DNA of 64,000 nt, from NCBI RefSeq assembly GCF_007489275.1, contig NZ_VLNR01000021.1, positions 1-64,000 on the forward strand, read 5' to 3'. The stretch comes from Aquimarina algiphila (GTDB lineage: Bacteria; Bacteroidota; Bacteroidia; Flavobacteriales; Flavobacteriaceae). Shown here in pieces: positions 7,212 to 16,175 of the stretch (within the stretch, counting starts at the first letter, position 1; every line of letters begins with the position of its first letter). A program made the translations under genes and the position numbers. Under the pieces are notes generated by a model. The model worked only from the letters and a program-made list of their open reading frames with translations. It did no database searches and had not been told where the DNA came from.

Positions 7212-10200
7212 ATGAAAAAAAAGGGTAATCGTGCGCTATTTTCACACATAGCACACCAATCAATTGCATTAAAAATGAAACTCACACTAGTCTTATTTTG
7301 TTTTTCTATCTTTCAGATGATGGCTACATCTGGCTTTTCGCAAGGTAAAATAGAACTAGACTTTAAAGAAACTCCAATATCAGAAGTTCTTGAAGCTATT
7401 AAAAATCAGACATCTTACAAATTTTTCTATATTAATGATGAAATAAACCTTAAAAAAAAGACGACCATACGAGTTGATCGAGAAACCTTAGATAATGTTT
7501 TGCAACTCTTGTTTGACCATACAGATATTTCTTATACCATTATTGGTAAACAAGTTGTATTGAAAAAAACTCCATTACTTGAAAATAAAACGGAGGTTCA
7601 ACGAGAGATTAAAGGAAATGTAAAAGATTCTAATGGAAGTCCCCTACCAGGAGCAAACGTACTGGTAAAAGGAACGTCAACTGGGGCGCAAACAGATTTT
7701 GAAGGTAACTTTGTTATCAATTTACCAGAAGAGAACAATATTTTGGTGATTTCTTATATTGGTTTTGAGACTACAGAAGTAGATGCAGAAGGTAAAGACT
7801 TTATATCGGTAACTTTAAAAGATGCATCAGCACAATTAGATGATGTTGTAATAGTTGGTTCTAGAAACCCTAGTCGTACAGCTACAGAGACTGCAGTAGC
7901 TATTGATGTTATCGATATTACAGAAATTGCATCACAAGGCCCGCAGACTTCTGTAAACGAAATCTTAAATTATGTTGCTCCTTCTTTTACTTCTCAGACT
8001 CAAACTGTTTCTGACGGAACAGATCATATAGATCCTGCATCTCTACGAGGTCTGGGACCAGATCAGGTTTTGGTATTAATCAATGGAAAAAGAAGACATA
8101 ATACTTCTTTGGTTAATGTAAATGGTACTGTTGGAGCTGGTAGTGTGGGAACAGATATGAATGCAATTCCTACTGCTGCTATTAGACGAATAGAAGTGCT
8201 ACGTGATGGAGCTGCAGCACAATATGGTTCGGATGCTATAGCAGGTGTGATTAATATCGTATTGAAAAAAGCAACCGGGAAATTAGATCTTACCGTTACT
8301 ACAGGAGCTAATTTTAGTGAAAATTCTAATCAGTTTGAAGGAGGGAGTGATGGTGAAAAAGTAAAATTAGAAGCTAATTATGGTTTAGCCATAGGAGAAA
8401 ATGGAGGCTTTATAAATTTTACGGGATCTTTGTCCACAAGAGAACCTTCATTACGTAATCGCGATTATGATGGGAATATTTTTAGAGGATATCATGGAGC
8501 AGAACGAGTTTTTGCAGCAGGTGGAGGAAATGTGGCAGAAATGACATTAGCAGATTACCAAACAGCAGCACAAGGGATAACCTATCTTGATCAAGCTACT
8601 AGAGACCAAATAGCAGCGTTAGATGTCAACAATACAACAGACGTAGGAACCTTAAGGGGTTTATTGGATGTTAGTTTTGATGAAGATGAAGTCGCTGCAA
8701 GAGCTCTTGATAATAATGAATTAACAGCCCGTGGGTTAACTCGTGAAGATTTTAGATTTAAAGTAGGAACGGCCAAATTAAGAGAAGGTAAATTCTTTGC
8801 AAATATGTCAATTCCGCTTAGTGAAGATACAGAGTTATATAGCTTTGGGGGAATTAGTTATCGACAAGGATTAGCTTCTGGATTTTATCGAAGACCAGCA
8901 CAAGGAGATGGTAGAGCAAATACTCCTGCTTTTCCTAATGGTTTTTTACCTAGTATAGGAACCGATATTGTTGATAAATCAATCGCATTAGGAATCAAAG
9001 GTAAAATTAAGGATTGGAATATAGATTTTTCAAATACTTATGGTATTAATATTTTTGATATCACCGTTGGTAATTCGAGTAATGGAACCTTGGGAGTGGC
9101 AACACCCAGAACTTTTGATGCCGGTGCATTAAGCTTTATGCAAAATACCACGAATTTGGATATTACAAAATTTCATGAGGATATTTTTAGTGGACTTAAC
9201 GTGGCAATGGGTGCAGAATATAAAGTTGAAAATTATACCATCACAGCGGGAGAAGAAGCTTCTTATACTAGTTATGATGTTAATGGGAACCCCGTAACTA
9301 GTATTACTACTGATGCAGAATTAGTTCGTAATAATTTTACTGGAGCTCCACTTGGTGGAGGGTCACAAGTATTTAGAGGGTATGATCCAAATAACGAAAC
9401 CGATAAATATAGAAATAGTATTGCAGGGTATATAGATCTCGAAGCTGATTTTACAGAGAAATGGTTAGTAAGTTTAGCAGCCAGATATGAAAACTTTTCT
9501 GACTTTGGAGATACGTTTAATTATAAATTAGCTACTCGCTATAAAATAACAGAGAATTTTTCTGTTCGGGGAGCAAATAGTACAGGATTTAGGGCGCCAT
9601 CATTACATCAACAATTCTTTAGTAGAACAAGTACTGTTTTTGTGGATAACCAACCTTTTGAACAAGGTACTTTTACTAATGATAGTAGAGCGGCAGCTCT
9701 TATCGGAATTGCAGAATTAAAAGAAGAAACTTCTGATAGTTATAGTGTTGGTGTCACTGCAAAAATTCAAAATTTTACAATTACCGCAGATGCATATTTG
9801 ATCAATATTGATGATAGAATTGTGTATAGTGGTAGTTTTGGAAATGGAGGAGATCCTGAACTTACAAGAATATTTCAAGATGCAGGAGCGACGAGTGCTC
9901 GTTTCTTTGTAAATGCAATTGATACAAAATCACAGGGGATTGATGTTGTAATCTCACATAAGCTCGATATTGGATCAAATGCAACATTGAGGAATGACCT
10001 CTCTGGTACTTTTGCAGAAACAGAAGTTGAAGAGATTCGAGTGCCTGAAAGAATAGCCAATGCTGGCGAAAGTGGTAACTTTTTTGATGCTCAGGAAGAG
10101 GCTTTTTTAACATTAGCACAACCAAGAACCAAGGTGAGTCTTACCAATGCTTTATCTATAGGTAAGTATAATATACTGTTGAGAAATGTATTCTTTGGAG

Positions 10201-10484
10201 AAGTTACCGATCCTGATGATTTTAACGGAGATCCACGAGTAGAAGGAACTACAGTAAGCGATGATGCCGTTTATGGAGGAAAAGTAGTTACAGACCTTTC
10301 TTTTTCTACCACGATCTTTGAAAATTTGAATATTACAATAGGAGCCAATAATTTATTAGACGTATATCCAGATGAAAACCGAGCTGGAGGGACAGCAGGT
10401 GATCAATTTGTGTACTCTAGAAGGACATCACAATTTGGATATACTGGAAGATTTTTATTCGCAAGAGTTAATTTTAGTTTATAG
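7212..10484 (+). CDS. TonB-dependent outer-membrane receptor with STN signalling domain, 1090 aa
   Basis: Outer-membrane transporter of the FecA-like transducing class. A signal peptide ends near residue 44 (SGFSQ). An STN domain follows (about 47-120, IELDFKETPISEVLEAI and the RVDRETLDNVLQLLF block), then a carboxypeptidase-like regulatory domain (about 132-205, SGAN-type GANVLVKGTSTGAQTDFEG). The plug (about 225-355) contains LRGLGPDQVLVLINGKRRH and VLRDGAAAQYGSDAIAGVINIVL. The remainder is a 22-strand barrel ending in GRFLFARVNFSL. There is no SusD neighbour, so it is not a classic glycan SusC. The plug style resembles siderophore or small-ligand receptors. It is probably controlled by the ECF/FecR pair upstream. 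A terminator follows at 10521-10560. Confidence 0.92.
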   Translation: MKKKGNRALFSHIAHQSIALKMKLTLVLFCFSIFQMMATSGFSQGKIELDFKETPISEVLEAIKNQTSYKFFYINDEINLKKKTTIRVDRETLDNVLQLLFDHTDISYTIIGKQVVLKKTPLLENKTEVQREIKGNVKDSNGSPLPGANVLVKGTSTGAQTDFEGNFVINLPEENNILVISYIGFETTEVDAEGKDFISVTLKDASAQLDDVVIVGSRNPSRTATETAVAIDVIDITEIASQGPQTSVNEILNYVAPSFTSQTQTVSDGTDHIDPASLRGLGPDQVLVLINGKRRHNTSLVNVNGTVGAGSVGTDMNAIPTAAIRRIEVLRDGAAAQYGSDAIAGVINIVLKKATGKLDLTVTTGANFSENSNQFEGGSDGEKVKLEANYGLAIGENGGFINFTGSLSTREPSLRNRDYDGNIFRGYHGAERVFAAGGGNVAEMTLADYQTAAQGITYLDQATRDQIAALDVNNTTDVGTLRGLLDVSFDEDEVAARALDNNELTARGLTREDFRFKVGTAKLREGKFFANMSIPLSEDTELYSFGGISYRQGLASGFYRRPAQGDGRANTPAFPNGFLPSIGTDIVDKSIALGIKGKIKDWNIDFSNTYGINIFDITVGNSSNGTLGVATPRTFDAGALSFMQNTTNLDITKFHEDIFSGLNVAMGAEYKVENYTITAGEEASYTSYDVNGNPVTSITTDAELVRNNFTGAPLGGGSQVFRGYDPNNETDKYRNSIAGYIDLEADFTEKWLVSLAARYENFSDFGDTFNYKLATRYKITENFSVRGANSTGFRAPSLHQQFFSRTSTVFVDNQPFEQGTFTNDSRAAALIGIAELKEETSDSYSVGVTAKIQNFTITADAYLINIDDRIVYSGSFGNGGDPELTRIFQDAGATSARFFVNAIDTKSQGIDVVISHKLDIGSNATLRNDLSGTFAETEVEEIRVPERIANAGESGNFFDAQEEAFLTLAQPRTKVSLTNALSIGKYNILLRNVFFGEVTDPDDFNGDPRVEGTTVSDDAVYGGKVVTDLSFSTTIFENLNITIGANNLLDVYPDENRAGGTAGDQFVYSRRTSQFGYTGRFLFARVNFSL

Positions 10485-10520
10485 CTAGAATTGATATTGT
10501 TAATTTAGTTTTGTTTGCAA

Positions 10521-10560
10521 AAACAGGCAAGGATCGTCATTTGTCCCTGCCTGTTTTTTT
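10521..10560. terminator. Bidirectional intrinsic terminator
   Basis: AAACAGGCA-A-GGA (10521-10533) pairs with TCC-C-TGCCTGTTT (10544-10556) around a short loop, with T runs outside on both strands. On the plus strand, it ends the TonB receptor transcript. On the minus strand, it overlaps the stop codon of the second small ORF and would end that transcript. Confidence 0.85.
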
Positions 10561-10654
10561 ATAACATCATTACAATAGCCAAAAGTGATGCTGCGCTGAA
10601 TAAAAGACAAAGTTTAGCAACAAAATAGCTGTCAATTTTTAGAACAGTTTTCAT
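10559..10654 (-). CDS. Small ORF, 31 aa, hydrophobic
   Basis: ATG to TAA encodes 31 residues beginning MKTVLKIDSYFVAK, followed by a strongly hydrophobic stretch (about residues 15-31) that could span or sit in a membrane. It lies 51 bases downstream of another small ORF on the same strand, and its stop codon overlaps the bidirectional terminator, exactly where a short transcript should end. I do not recognise the family. The case for it being real is the bracketing promoter and terminator, not homology. It could be a leaderless small membrane peptide or an artefact in an RNA gene. Confidence 0.4.
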   Translation of the reverse strand: MKTVLKIDSYFVAKLCLLFSAASLLAIVMML

Positions 10655-10705
10655 AGTTGATGGTTTTAATAGTTAAGAAGATAAATACCGATTTTTTTTA
10701 ATGAA

Positions 10706-10804
10706 TTATCTGTGAATGGCATGACTGCAAGCTCCTGGGAGACTTGATAAAAATTCTAGTACAGCTTTGAAATTGAATCTGATTTTGGTTTTAAATGGAT
10801 TCAT
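10706..10804 (-). CDS. Small ORF, 32 aa, basic with one cysteine
   Basis: ATG to TAA encodes 32 residues: basic N-terminus MNPFKTKIRFNFK, a short hydrophobic helix (AVLEFLSSL) and a C-terminal PGACSHAIHR with one cysteine and two histidines. It is the first ORF after a TACCTTTG promoter (10869-10876), with a 58-base leader, and is followed by the 31-aa ORF. Similarity to a known peptide family is not recognised. Alternatives are a regulatory RNA containing chance ORFs. Confidence 0.4.
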   Translation of the reverse strand: MNPFKTKIRFNFKAVLEFLSSLPGACSHAIHR

Positions 10805-10868
10805 AATGTATTTTTTTTAATATCTGATATTGAATTAAAATTCTTAAGTTTTAAATAACTTGGTGATG

Positions 10869-10900
10869 CAAAGGTAATTAGAGGCTTTATTGTTGTAAAT
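10869..10900 (-). promoter_or_regulatory. Sigma-A type promoter for small-ORF transcript
   Basis: On the minus strand, TACCTTTG (10869-10876) matches the -7 consensus TAnnTTTG exactly. A TTTAC element (10896-10900) lies 19 bases upstream in the -33 position, one base off TTTG. Predicted transcription would run from about 10862 through both small ORFs to the terminator at 10521-10560, about 340 nt. Confidence 0.6.
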
Positions 10901-10935
10901 ACGTGGGGATACGTAATTTTATGTAATGACACGTA
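10900..10935. promoter_or_regulatory. Inverted TACGTG/CACGTA repeat, candidate operator
   Basis: TACGTG (10900-10905) and CACGTA (10930-10935) form an inverted repeat, with a third ACGTA at 10911-10915. The ACGT cores sit immediately upstream of the small-ORF promoter, where an activator would bind. The remaining bases to the next gene (10936-11060) show no further structure. Confidence 0.4.
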
Positions 10936-11060
10936 GAGTTTTTTTTATGATGAATATGATTGTTTTGATGCTATAATGAGTATAACCAGATTAGTAGCGA
11001 ATAGAATTAAGTTCAATAAATAAAGGTTTCTGTTTTTTTGAAAATACTAAAGAAAGTGTT

Positions 11061-12302
11061 CTAATTAAATTTTATTTTTTTAAACCAAATATCCTTAAGG
11101 CTTAAGTTGATATTAATGAGGTTGAATTTTTCCTCTATCAGAATACCTTCTACACTACCTCTTTGCCCAGAGGTAAAAGATATATTGAGCATAGAATTAC
11201 CACTTCTACTTATTGGAAATCCTATTCCTGCACTAAAACTGTAATTATCGATAACTTCGGTATTTACTTTTAGATATCCAGAATCATAATTGATTCCCGC
11301 TCTAAATTCTACGTTTTGCCAATATTTAAGACCTCTCTCTCTTGCACGATATTGTGCTCCAAGACTAATAATGGATTGATCCACAAATTTTCCTATTTCA
11401 TCTCTTTGATCGGTAGTACTCCATAAATTTCTTTTATAGTCAATATTTAAAGTTAAACCATTCATAGGTTTTGCACGTACGCCAAAACCAATTTCTAAAG
11501 GTAATTTGAAATTAGAAATATCTAGTCCTTTTTCACTTTCCTCATCAGTGGCAACAAAATCTAAAGTTTTAGTTACAAATCGATCTTGCGAACCATTTAA
11601 TGATGTTGGTAGATCAGTTGTAAAGCCAATTGTATAGGTGTCATTGATATCATACTGAAACCCGAAACCAAATCTAAATCCGTTATAAAAATTCTCTTCA
11701 GTAATATTCAGGAAAGCTTCTCCGATTACAACATTTTCTGTTTCCTTAATAGATCCAAATAAATATGAAGTGGTAAGGCCAATTCTGAAGTTGTCAAAGA
11801 GCTGGTAGCCATAGTTCAGTTTTAAATCACTAAGCCCTCCAGATCCTGTTATGTTACTAACAAATTCGTTTTGAGATCCCTCGATATTACTCCTTATGCC
11901 AACTAATGAATATCCCACATCTGTAAACGGAATGATAGATATGCCCAGCCCAGAACGATCACTTACACTAAAAGCAAAAGCCAGATTAGAGAAATTAGCA
12001 GCTAATCTTAATTCATCTTTACTACTGTTCGAAACTTCATTTAGTTCTCCTAAAAAACCAATATCGAGTAAAAAACTTTGTTTAGGAATTGAAGCGAAAG
12101 AAGCTGGATTATAAATATTAATTAGATGATTGCTTTCGAGAGCTATACCACCTCTTCCTAATGCGTTATTTTTTCCAATGTTGGAGTTCGATTGAACACC
12201 TAAACCAAAGAGAGAATAAGGAGACCCTGTAAGGTTATTGGTTTGAGCAAACATACAATGTGTTGACCAGAAAATTAAGAGGATGCTTAAATGTTTATTC
12301 AT
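11061..12302 (-). CDS. Outer-membrane beta-barrel protein, FadL-like, 413 aa
   Basis: Predicted outer-membrane barrel. From the ATG at 12302, the protein begins MNKHLSILLIFWSTHCMFAQ, a normal signal peptide. An in-frame ATG 18 bases further upstream gives a longer, less typical leader, so I prefer 12302. The mature part opens with SPYSLFGLGVQ and an ALGRGGIALES block like FadL/OmpP1-type proteins of Bacteroidota, followed by many amphipathic strands of about 10 residues and an end rich in aromatic strands. It overlaps the end of the upstream DUF4270 lipoprotein gene by 8 bases, so the two are translationally linked and probably work together at the outer membrane. The substrate is unknown. 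Confidence 0.75.
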   Translation of the reverse strand: MNKHLSILLIFWSTHCMFAQTNNLTGSPYSLFGLGVQSNSNIGKNNALGRGGIALESNHLINIYNPASFASIPKQSFLLDIGFLGELNEVSNSSKDELRLAANFSNLAFAFSVSDRSGLGISIIPFTDVGYSLVGIRSNIEGSQNEFVSNITGSGGLSDLKLNYGYQLFDNFRIGLTTSYLFGSIKETENVVIGEAFLNITEENFYNGFRFGFGFQYDINDTYTIGFTTDLPTSLNGSQDRFVTKTLDFVATDEESEKGLDISNFKLPLEIGFGVRAKPMNGLTLNIDYKRNLWSTTDQRDEIGKFVDQSIISLGAQYRARERGLKYWQNVEFRAGINYDSGYLKVNTEVIDNYSFSAGIGFPISRSGNSMLNISFTSGQRGSVEGILIEEKFNLININLSLKDIWFKKIKFN

Positions 12303-13614
12303 CTTTACCATATATCGCATAGGTGATAATTAATTGAGCTTCAAAATCGGTACTGTTTTCTCCTTCTAGTACAATTCGGTTTACCGTATCATTAAAATTT
12401 TGAGGAAAAATAGCAATGCCATTATCAATTTCTGGAGCTTCTGATATTTCACTTTCTAAATAAACACCAATAGGAATTTCATACACGATTTCATTAAATT
12501 CTTTATCACTTTCATCGATTGTAGCAAACACATTGTTTGTTCCATTGGCTAATTGATTTCCTATGTTGTTATTTTGGTCAATGTTGTTGACAAAAAGAGA
12601 ATCACGTATCGGAAGAATATTGCTATAAACCTGTAGAGGTGATTTTATTCGTAGTGTTGCATCCACTATTGTACCGGTACCTGGAATTTCTTGAATTTTT
12701 TTTATCGTAGGAAATTGAATTTTTGTGATAATTCCAACTCCAGCTTGGATATAGCTTCGGTTATTAGATTCTGTAGATGAGAGGTTTATTTCTTGATCGG
12801 TAAGTGTAGTAAAAAAGGTTCCATCTGTGTTGCTTTGAATATTATTAAAATAGGTAGGGAATGATTCGCTTACATTTATACCCAAGTCAAAAGTTTGTTC
12901 ATCATCTTCGAACTCAGAGTCTTCGAGTGTATAGAAAAATCTAAGATAGGTTACAGTATTATCTGTTGAAAAGCCAATTATTGAGGAGTTGTCTAATTCG
13001 CCAGGTAGTAATGCAAAACCTTTTAGCTCATTACGCAACTCCTCTTTATCATTTATATCCCCTTCTTGTATTTTGTCAAATAACGTCTGGCCAATATCTA
13101 TCGGAATCGAAATATGAAGAGAATCCTCACGTATCGGTTCGGGTTTATAATTTTTTGTTGCAATTGGAGCCTCTTCATGCGGTATTGTGCTTGTATTATA
13201 AAATACATCATCTTCGGGTCTTACTTCATCTTTTAATAAGTGTACATTAATAGATGATGTTTTTAAGGTGTCATTGTAAAAATAGTTGTCATAATTAAGG
13301 ATTAATGCAATACTATCTAATTTGGCGTCATTGGGAATAGAATAACTTTCGGGTGTGAGTTCCATATAGCTTTTTGCTATAGTGATGCCAAATATCTCAT
13401 CGATATACCGACCTACCAAAATTCGACTTGGTGATGATGTAGTTATACTATCTATTTTGTATGTAGATAATTCTACTGTAAATGTATCTATAGATATTAC
13501 TCTAACATTTGAGCTAGTAAAATCTTGACCTACTTCTAATGTAGGTATATCTTCTTCTTCAGAACAGGCTATTGTTAAAATGCCACAACACAATAAAAAT
13601 GGTAAAAATTTCAT
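12295..13614 (-). CDS. DUF4270-type lipoprotein, 439 aa
   Basis: Lipoprotein with signal peptide and lipobox ending at C17 (GILTIAC), then an acidic SEEED stretch. The mature part matches the general pattern of the flavobacterial DUF4270 family: an early IDTFTVELSTYKIDSI segment, the LVGRYIDEIFG block at about residues 66-76, and repeated beta-strand-rich sequence with LNYDNY and TLRIKSPL elements. The function of the family is not established. It is co-transcribed with the barrel protein downstream (8-base overlap) and divergent from a barrel-kelch-LytTR cluster 223 bases away. DUF4270 genes elsewhere in flavobacteria often stand near glycogen synthase; this copy is in a different setting. 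Confidence 0.75.
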   Translation of the reverse strand: MKFLPFLLCCGILTIACSEEEDIPTLEVGQDFTSSNVRVISIDTFTVELSTYKIDSITTSSPSRILVGRYIDEIFGITIAKSYMELTPESYSIPNDAKLDSIALILNYDNYFYNDTLKTSSINVHLLKDEVRPEDDVFYNTSTIPHEEAPIATKNYKPEPIREDSLHISIPIDIGQTLFDKIQEGDINDKEELRNELKGFALLPGELDNSSIIGFSTDNTVTYLRFFYTLEDSEFEDDEQTFDLGINVSESFPTYFNNIQSNTDGTFFTTLTDQEINLSSTESNNRSYIQAGVGIITKIQFPTIKKIQEIPGTGTIVDATLRIKSPLQVYSNILPIRDSLFVNNIDQNNNIGNQLANGTNNVFATIDESDKEFNEIVYEIPIGVYLESEISEAPEIDNGIAIFPQNFNDTVNRIVLEGENSTDFEAQLIITYAIYGKDE

Positions 13615-13691
13615 TTAGACTATTAATTTCTCTAACAAATGAAATAGAGAAGCTTCTAATCTGAAACTATATTATACCTATTCATAATATG

Positions 13692-13768
13692 TATAGACAG
13701 ATATGTGTTTTTTAGAGACGAAACATATATCTATAGATTGGTAGATAAAAAATACAATTCTGTCTATA
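13692..13768. promoter_or_regulatory. Inverted repeats in divergent promoter region
   Basis: TATAGACAG (13692-13700) and CTGTCTATA (13760-13768) are perfect inverted repeats. Between them, AGATATGT (13699-13706) faces ACATATATCT (13723-13732) in a second, imperfect pair. The element lies between the divergent DUF4270 gene and the barrel-kelch-LytTR cluster and is a candidate binding region for the LytTR regulator encoded 3.5 kb away. The sequence does not identify the regulator. Confidence 0.4.
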
Positions 13769-13837
13769 GAGTTCTAATCTCGGTATATTTTTTTTTCTTC
13801 CGTAAGACTGCCTAAATACTTTTATCAAAAATTAATA

Positions 13838-14722
13838 ATGCAACGTTGTTTAAAATACATTGTTTTGGTATTTGGAGTAGGGAATGTCTTGTGGGCGCAA
13901 AATCCTGATATGGAGGTTGCGGGATTTGAATATACTGTTATTCCCGGTTTAGGAGAGGTTGGTATAGAAAAATATACTGCGAATCTAAATTTTGGAAAGA
14001 AATTCAATAAAAGTGTTTTGGGCTTTGGGGCATCATATGACTCCTACAATTTTATGTTTAATAATGCTGCCATAGATTTTGATACCCAATCGTATGAAAC
14101 TATACATACCATAAAGACACGGTTGTTTTATAGGTATTCTATAAATAATTCATGGTTTGCTACTGTACTGTTTTCTCCGTCATTATCATCCAATTTAGAG
14201 GGGAGTTTGAGCAGTGAAGACTTAATAATGAGTTCTGCGGCTACGGTCTCAAAAAGTTGGGATAATGAAACCAAGTCATCCGTATTGACTTTTGGAATCA
14301 GCTTCGGTACTGCATTTGGTAAACCTCAATTTATTCCTGTGATCTCATATCAGAAAATGATAAATACACAGTGGAGTTATAACTTGGGTATACCTCAAAC
14401 AAAGCTTAATTACAGTTTTGATTTACGGCATAAAGTTTCTATATCCGCAAGTTTTAAAGGGCTCTTTGGAAATATATCTTCCACAATGAACTTTAAAGAT
14501 TTAGGGAATTTAACAGATACTAAATTGCAATACAATGCGCTGGATACTAGTGTAGAATATAACTATAGAATACAACCTAATTGGACTACTGTAATCAGAA
14601 TAGGGTATTCTCCATGGAATCAATTAAAAATCCTGGATAAAGAAAATAAAGAAATATATGATTTTGAGATAGATAACACTGTGTTTATATCTATGGGGTT
14701 AAAATTTAATTTAAACAAATAA
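13838..14722 (+). CDS. Outer-membrane beta-barrel protein, DUF6268-like, 294 aa
   Basis: Signal peptide MQRCLKYIVLVFGVGNVLWA with cleavage before QNPDM. The rest alternates amphipathic strands and short turns and ends with an aromatic-rich strand (FISMGLKFNLNK), the form of a small outer-membrane barrel. The opening (FEYTVIPGLG, then KYTANLNFGKKF) resembles DUF6268 proteins of Bacteroidota; that assignment is from memory of family style. It is the first gene of a plus-strand series with the kelch lipoprotein 3 bases later, then DUF4907, histidine kinase and LytTR regulator, so it is probably made and sensed together with them. Confidence 0.7.
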   Translation: MQRCLKYIVLVFGVGNVLWAQNPDMEVAGFEYTVIPGLGEVGIEKYTANLNFGKKFNKSVLGFGASYDSYNFMFNNAAIDFDTQSYETIHTIKTRLFYRYSINNSWFATVLFSPSLSSNLEGSLSSEDLIMSSAATVSKSWDNETKSSVLTFGISFGTAFGKPQFIPVISYQKMINTQWSYNLGIPQTKLNYSFDLRHKVSISASFKGLFGNISSTMNFKDLGNLTDTKLQYNALDTSVEYNYRIQPNWTTVIRIGYSPWNQLKILDKENKEIYDFEIDNTVFISMGLKFNLNK

Positions 14723-14725
14723 AAA

Positions 14726-15739
14726 ATGAAAACAAATGACAAACTAATGCAATTCGTAAGTAAAGAAGCTAAAACTGTATTATACTTCTTCATTACTCTT
14801 TGTATGCTAAGCTGCTCTAGTGATGATGATGATAGTAGATTAGGAAATTGGGTAGATAGCTCAGTTTTTGACGGAACACCAAGAAGTAGCGCAGTAGCAT
14901 TTACAATTGGAGATAAAGGGTATATGGGTACTGGTTATGATGGAGATGACTATTTAAATGATTTTTGGTCCTATGACATGACAGGTAATTTTTGGAGTCA
15001 ATTAGCAGATTTCTCAGGAAGCGCTCGTAGTTCTGCTGTAGCTTTTTCTGTTGGTAATCAGGGGTTTGTAGGATCTGGTTTTGATGGAGATAACGAATTA
15101 GGAGATTTTTATAGATATAATCCCTCAACAAATAGTTGGAATCCAATTGCTGAATTTAAAGGACTTCCAAGACGTGCAGCCATAGCATTTAATTCTGAAA
15201 CCACAGGATATGTTGGGACAGGTTTTGATGGAGATAATGATAGAAAAGATTTTTGGAAATACTCTCCAGAAACAGATACATGGGAAGAATTAGTAGGCTT
15301 TGGAGGTGATAAAAGAAGAGAAGCCACCACATTTAGTATAGGCGATAAAGTATATATGGGAACCGGAATTTCTAATGGATTAGATCAGGATGATTTTTGG
15401 GTTTTTGACACTACTACAGAAGTATGGAGTCCTTTAGGAGATCTTGATACAGATGATTATGATGTTAAACGTAGTAGCGCAGTTGGATTTAGTATTGGGG
15501 ATAAAGGATATTTGGCAGGTGGAAGTGTTAGTGGTGGAGTTACAACATCTATTTGGGAATACAACCCGGTAACAGATTTTTGGGATGAAAAAACATTATT
15601 TGAAGGAGCTTCAAGACAAGATGCAATAACATTTTATAATGGGACAAAAGCATTTGTAGCTCTGGGAAGAAGTTCTAATTTATATCTAGATGATAATTGG
15701 GAGTTCTTTCCTCTACAAGAAGAAAACGATGATGATTAA
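14726..15739 (+). CDS. Kelch-repeat lipoprotein, 337 aa
   Basis: Predicted lipoprotein: signal sequence with lipobox LCMLSC ending at C30, then an acidic SSDDDDS linker typical of surface-exposed Bacteroidota lipoproteins. The mature protein is about six kelch repeats of 45-50 residues, each with the pattern R-x-x-A-V-A-F, GDKGYMGTG, a D-x-x-x-D-F-W turn and a W near the end, which should close into a beta-propeller. The start could also be the methionine at residue 8. It follows the barrel gene by 3 bases. Such propellers usually bind carbohydrate or protein ligands; which one is unknown. Confidence 0.85.
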   Translation: MKTNDKLMQFVSKEAKTVLYFFITLCMLSCSSDDDDSRLGNWVDSSVFDGTPRSSAVAFTIGDKGYMGTGYDGDDYLNDFWSYDMTGNFWSQLADFSGSARSSAVAFSVGNQGFVGSGFDGDNELGDFYRYNPSTNSWNPIAEFKGLPRRAAIAFNSETTGYVGTGFDGDNDRKDFWKYSPETDTWEELVGFGGDKRREATTFSIGDKVYMGTGISNGLDQDDFWVFDTTTEVWSPLGDLDTDDYDVKRSSAVGFSIGDKGYLAGGSVSGGVTTSIWEYNPVTDFWDEKTLFEGASRQDAITFYNGTKAFVALGRSSNLYLDDNWEFFPLQEENDDD

Positions 15740-15803
15740 TTGATTGATTGTGTATTCATTTGTTTGTTTGTCAGTCAGCTCCTAAACCTTTTTTTCAAGA
15801 GAA

Positions 15804-16154
15804 ATGAAAAGAACATTAACTTATTTATTGATTTTTGAAATTATAGTATTCGGCGTATTAGCGGGAAATTATTTTCTCGAAAGAAAAACAAATCCCGATT
15901 TATATTCTAAATATTATAGGGTTAAGGTAAAGGAGCTCTCTGATGACAACGGGTGGTATTATGAGATATACAAGGATAGTCGTTTGTTTATACAACAAAA
16001 AAATATACCCGGAGCTTTGGGAAATCAATATTTTAAATCTAAAAAAGATGCTCAAAAAATAGCTCTTCTAGTGGTTGATAAGCTAGAATGTAGAATTTTA
16101 CCATATATAACCAAAGCAGAATTGGATAGTTGTAACATAGATTTTAAAAATTAG
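15804..16154 (+). CDS. DUF4907-like small membrane-anchored protein, 116 aa
   Basis: One N-terminal membrane segment or uncleaved signal (residues 5-23), then a compact periplasmic domain with the DUF4907-style features GWYYEIYKDSRLFIQQ, an IPGALGN turn and a closing KKDAQKIALLVVDKLE helix. The family is found next to kelch and DUF6268 genes in other Bacteroidota; its function is not known. It sits between the kelch lipoprotein (64 bases upstream) and the sensor kinase (21 bases downstream), so a sensory or accessory role in the same pathway is a reasonable inference. Confidence 0.7.
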   Translation: MKRTLTYLLIFEIIVFGVLAGNYFLERKTNPDLYSKYYRVKVKELSDDNGWYYEIYKDSRLFIQQKNIPGALGNQYFKSKKDAQKIALLVVDKLECRILPYITKAELDSCNIDFKN

Positions 16155-16175
16155 TTATGTATAAAAACAAAGATT

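Noticed and set aside
7212-10484. SusC-type glycan receptor
   Set aside because: No SusD gene follows, and the STN domain with upstream ECF/FecR fits a FecA-like transducing receptor.
14726-15739. CRISPR or DNA tandem repeat
   Set aside because: The repetition is at the protein level (kelch blades); the DNA units are diverged and coding.
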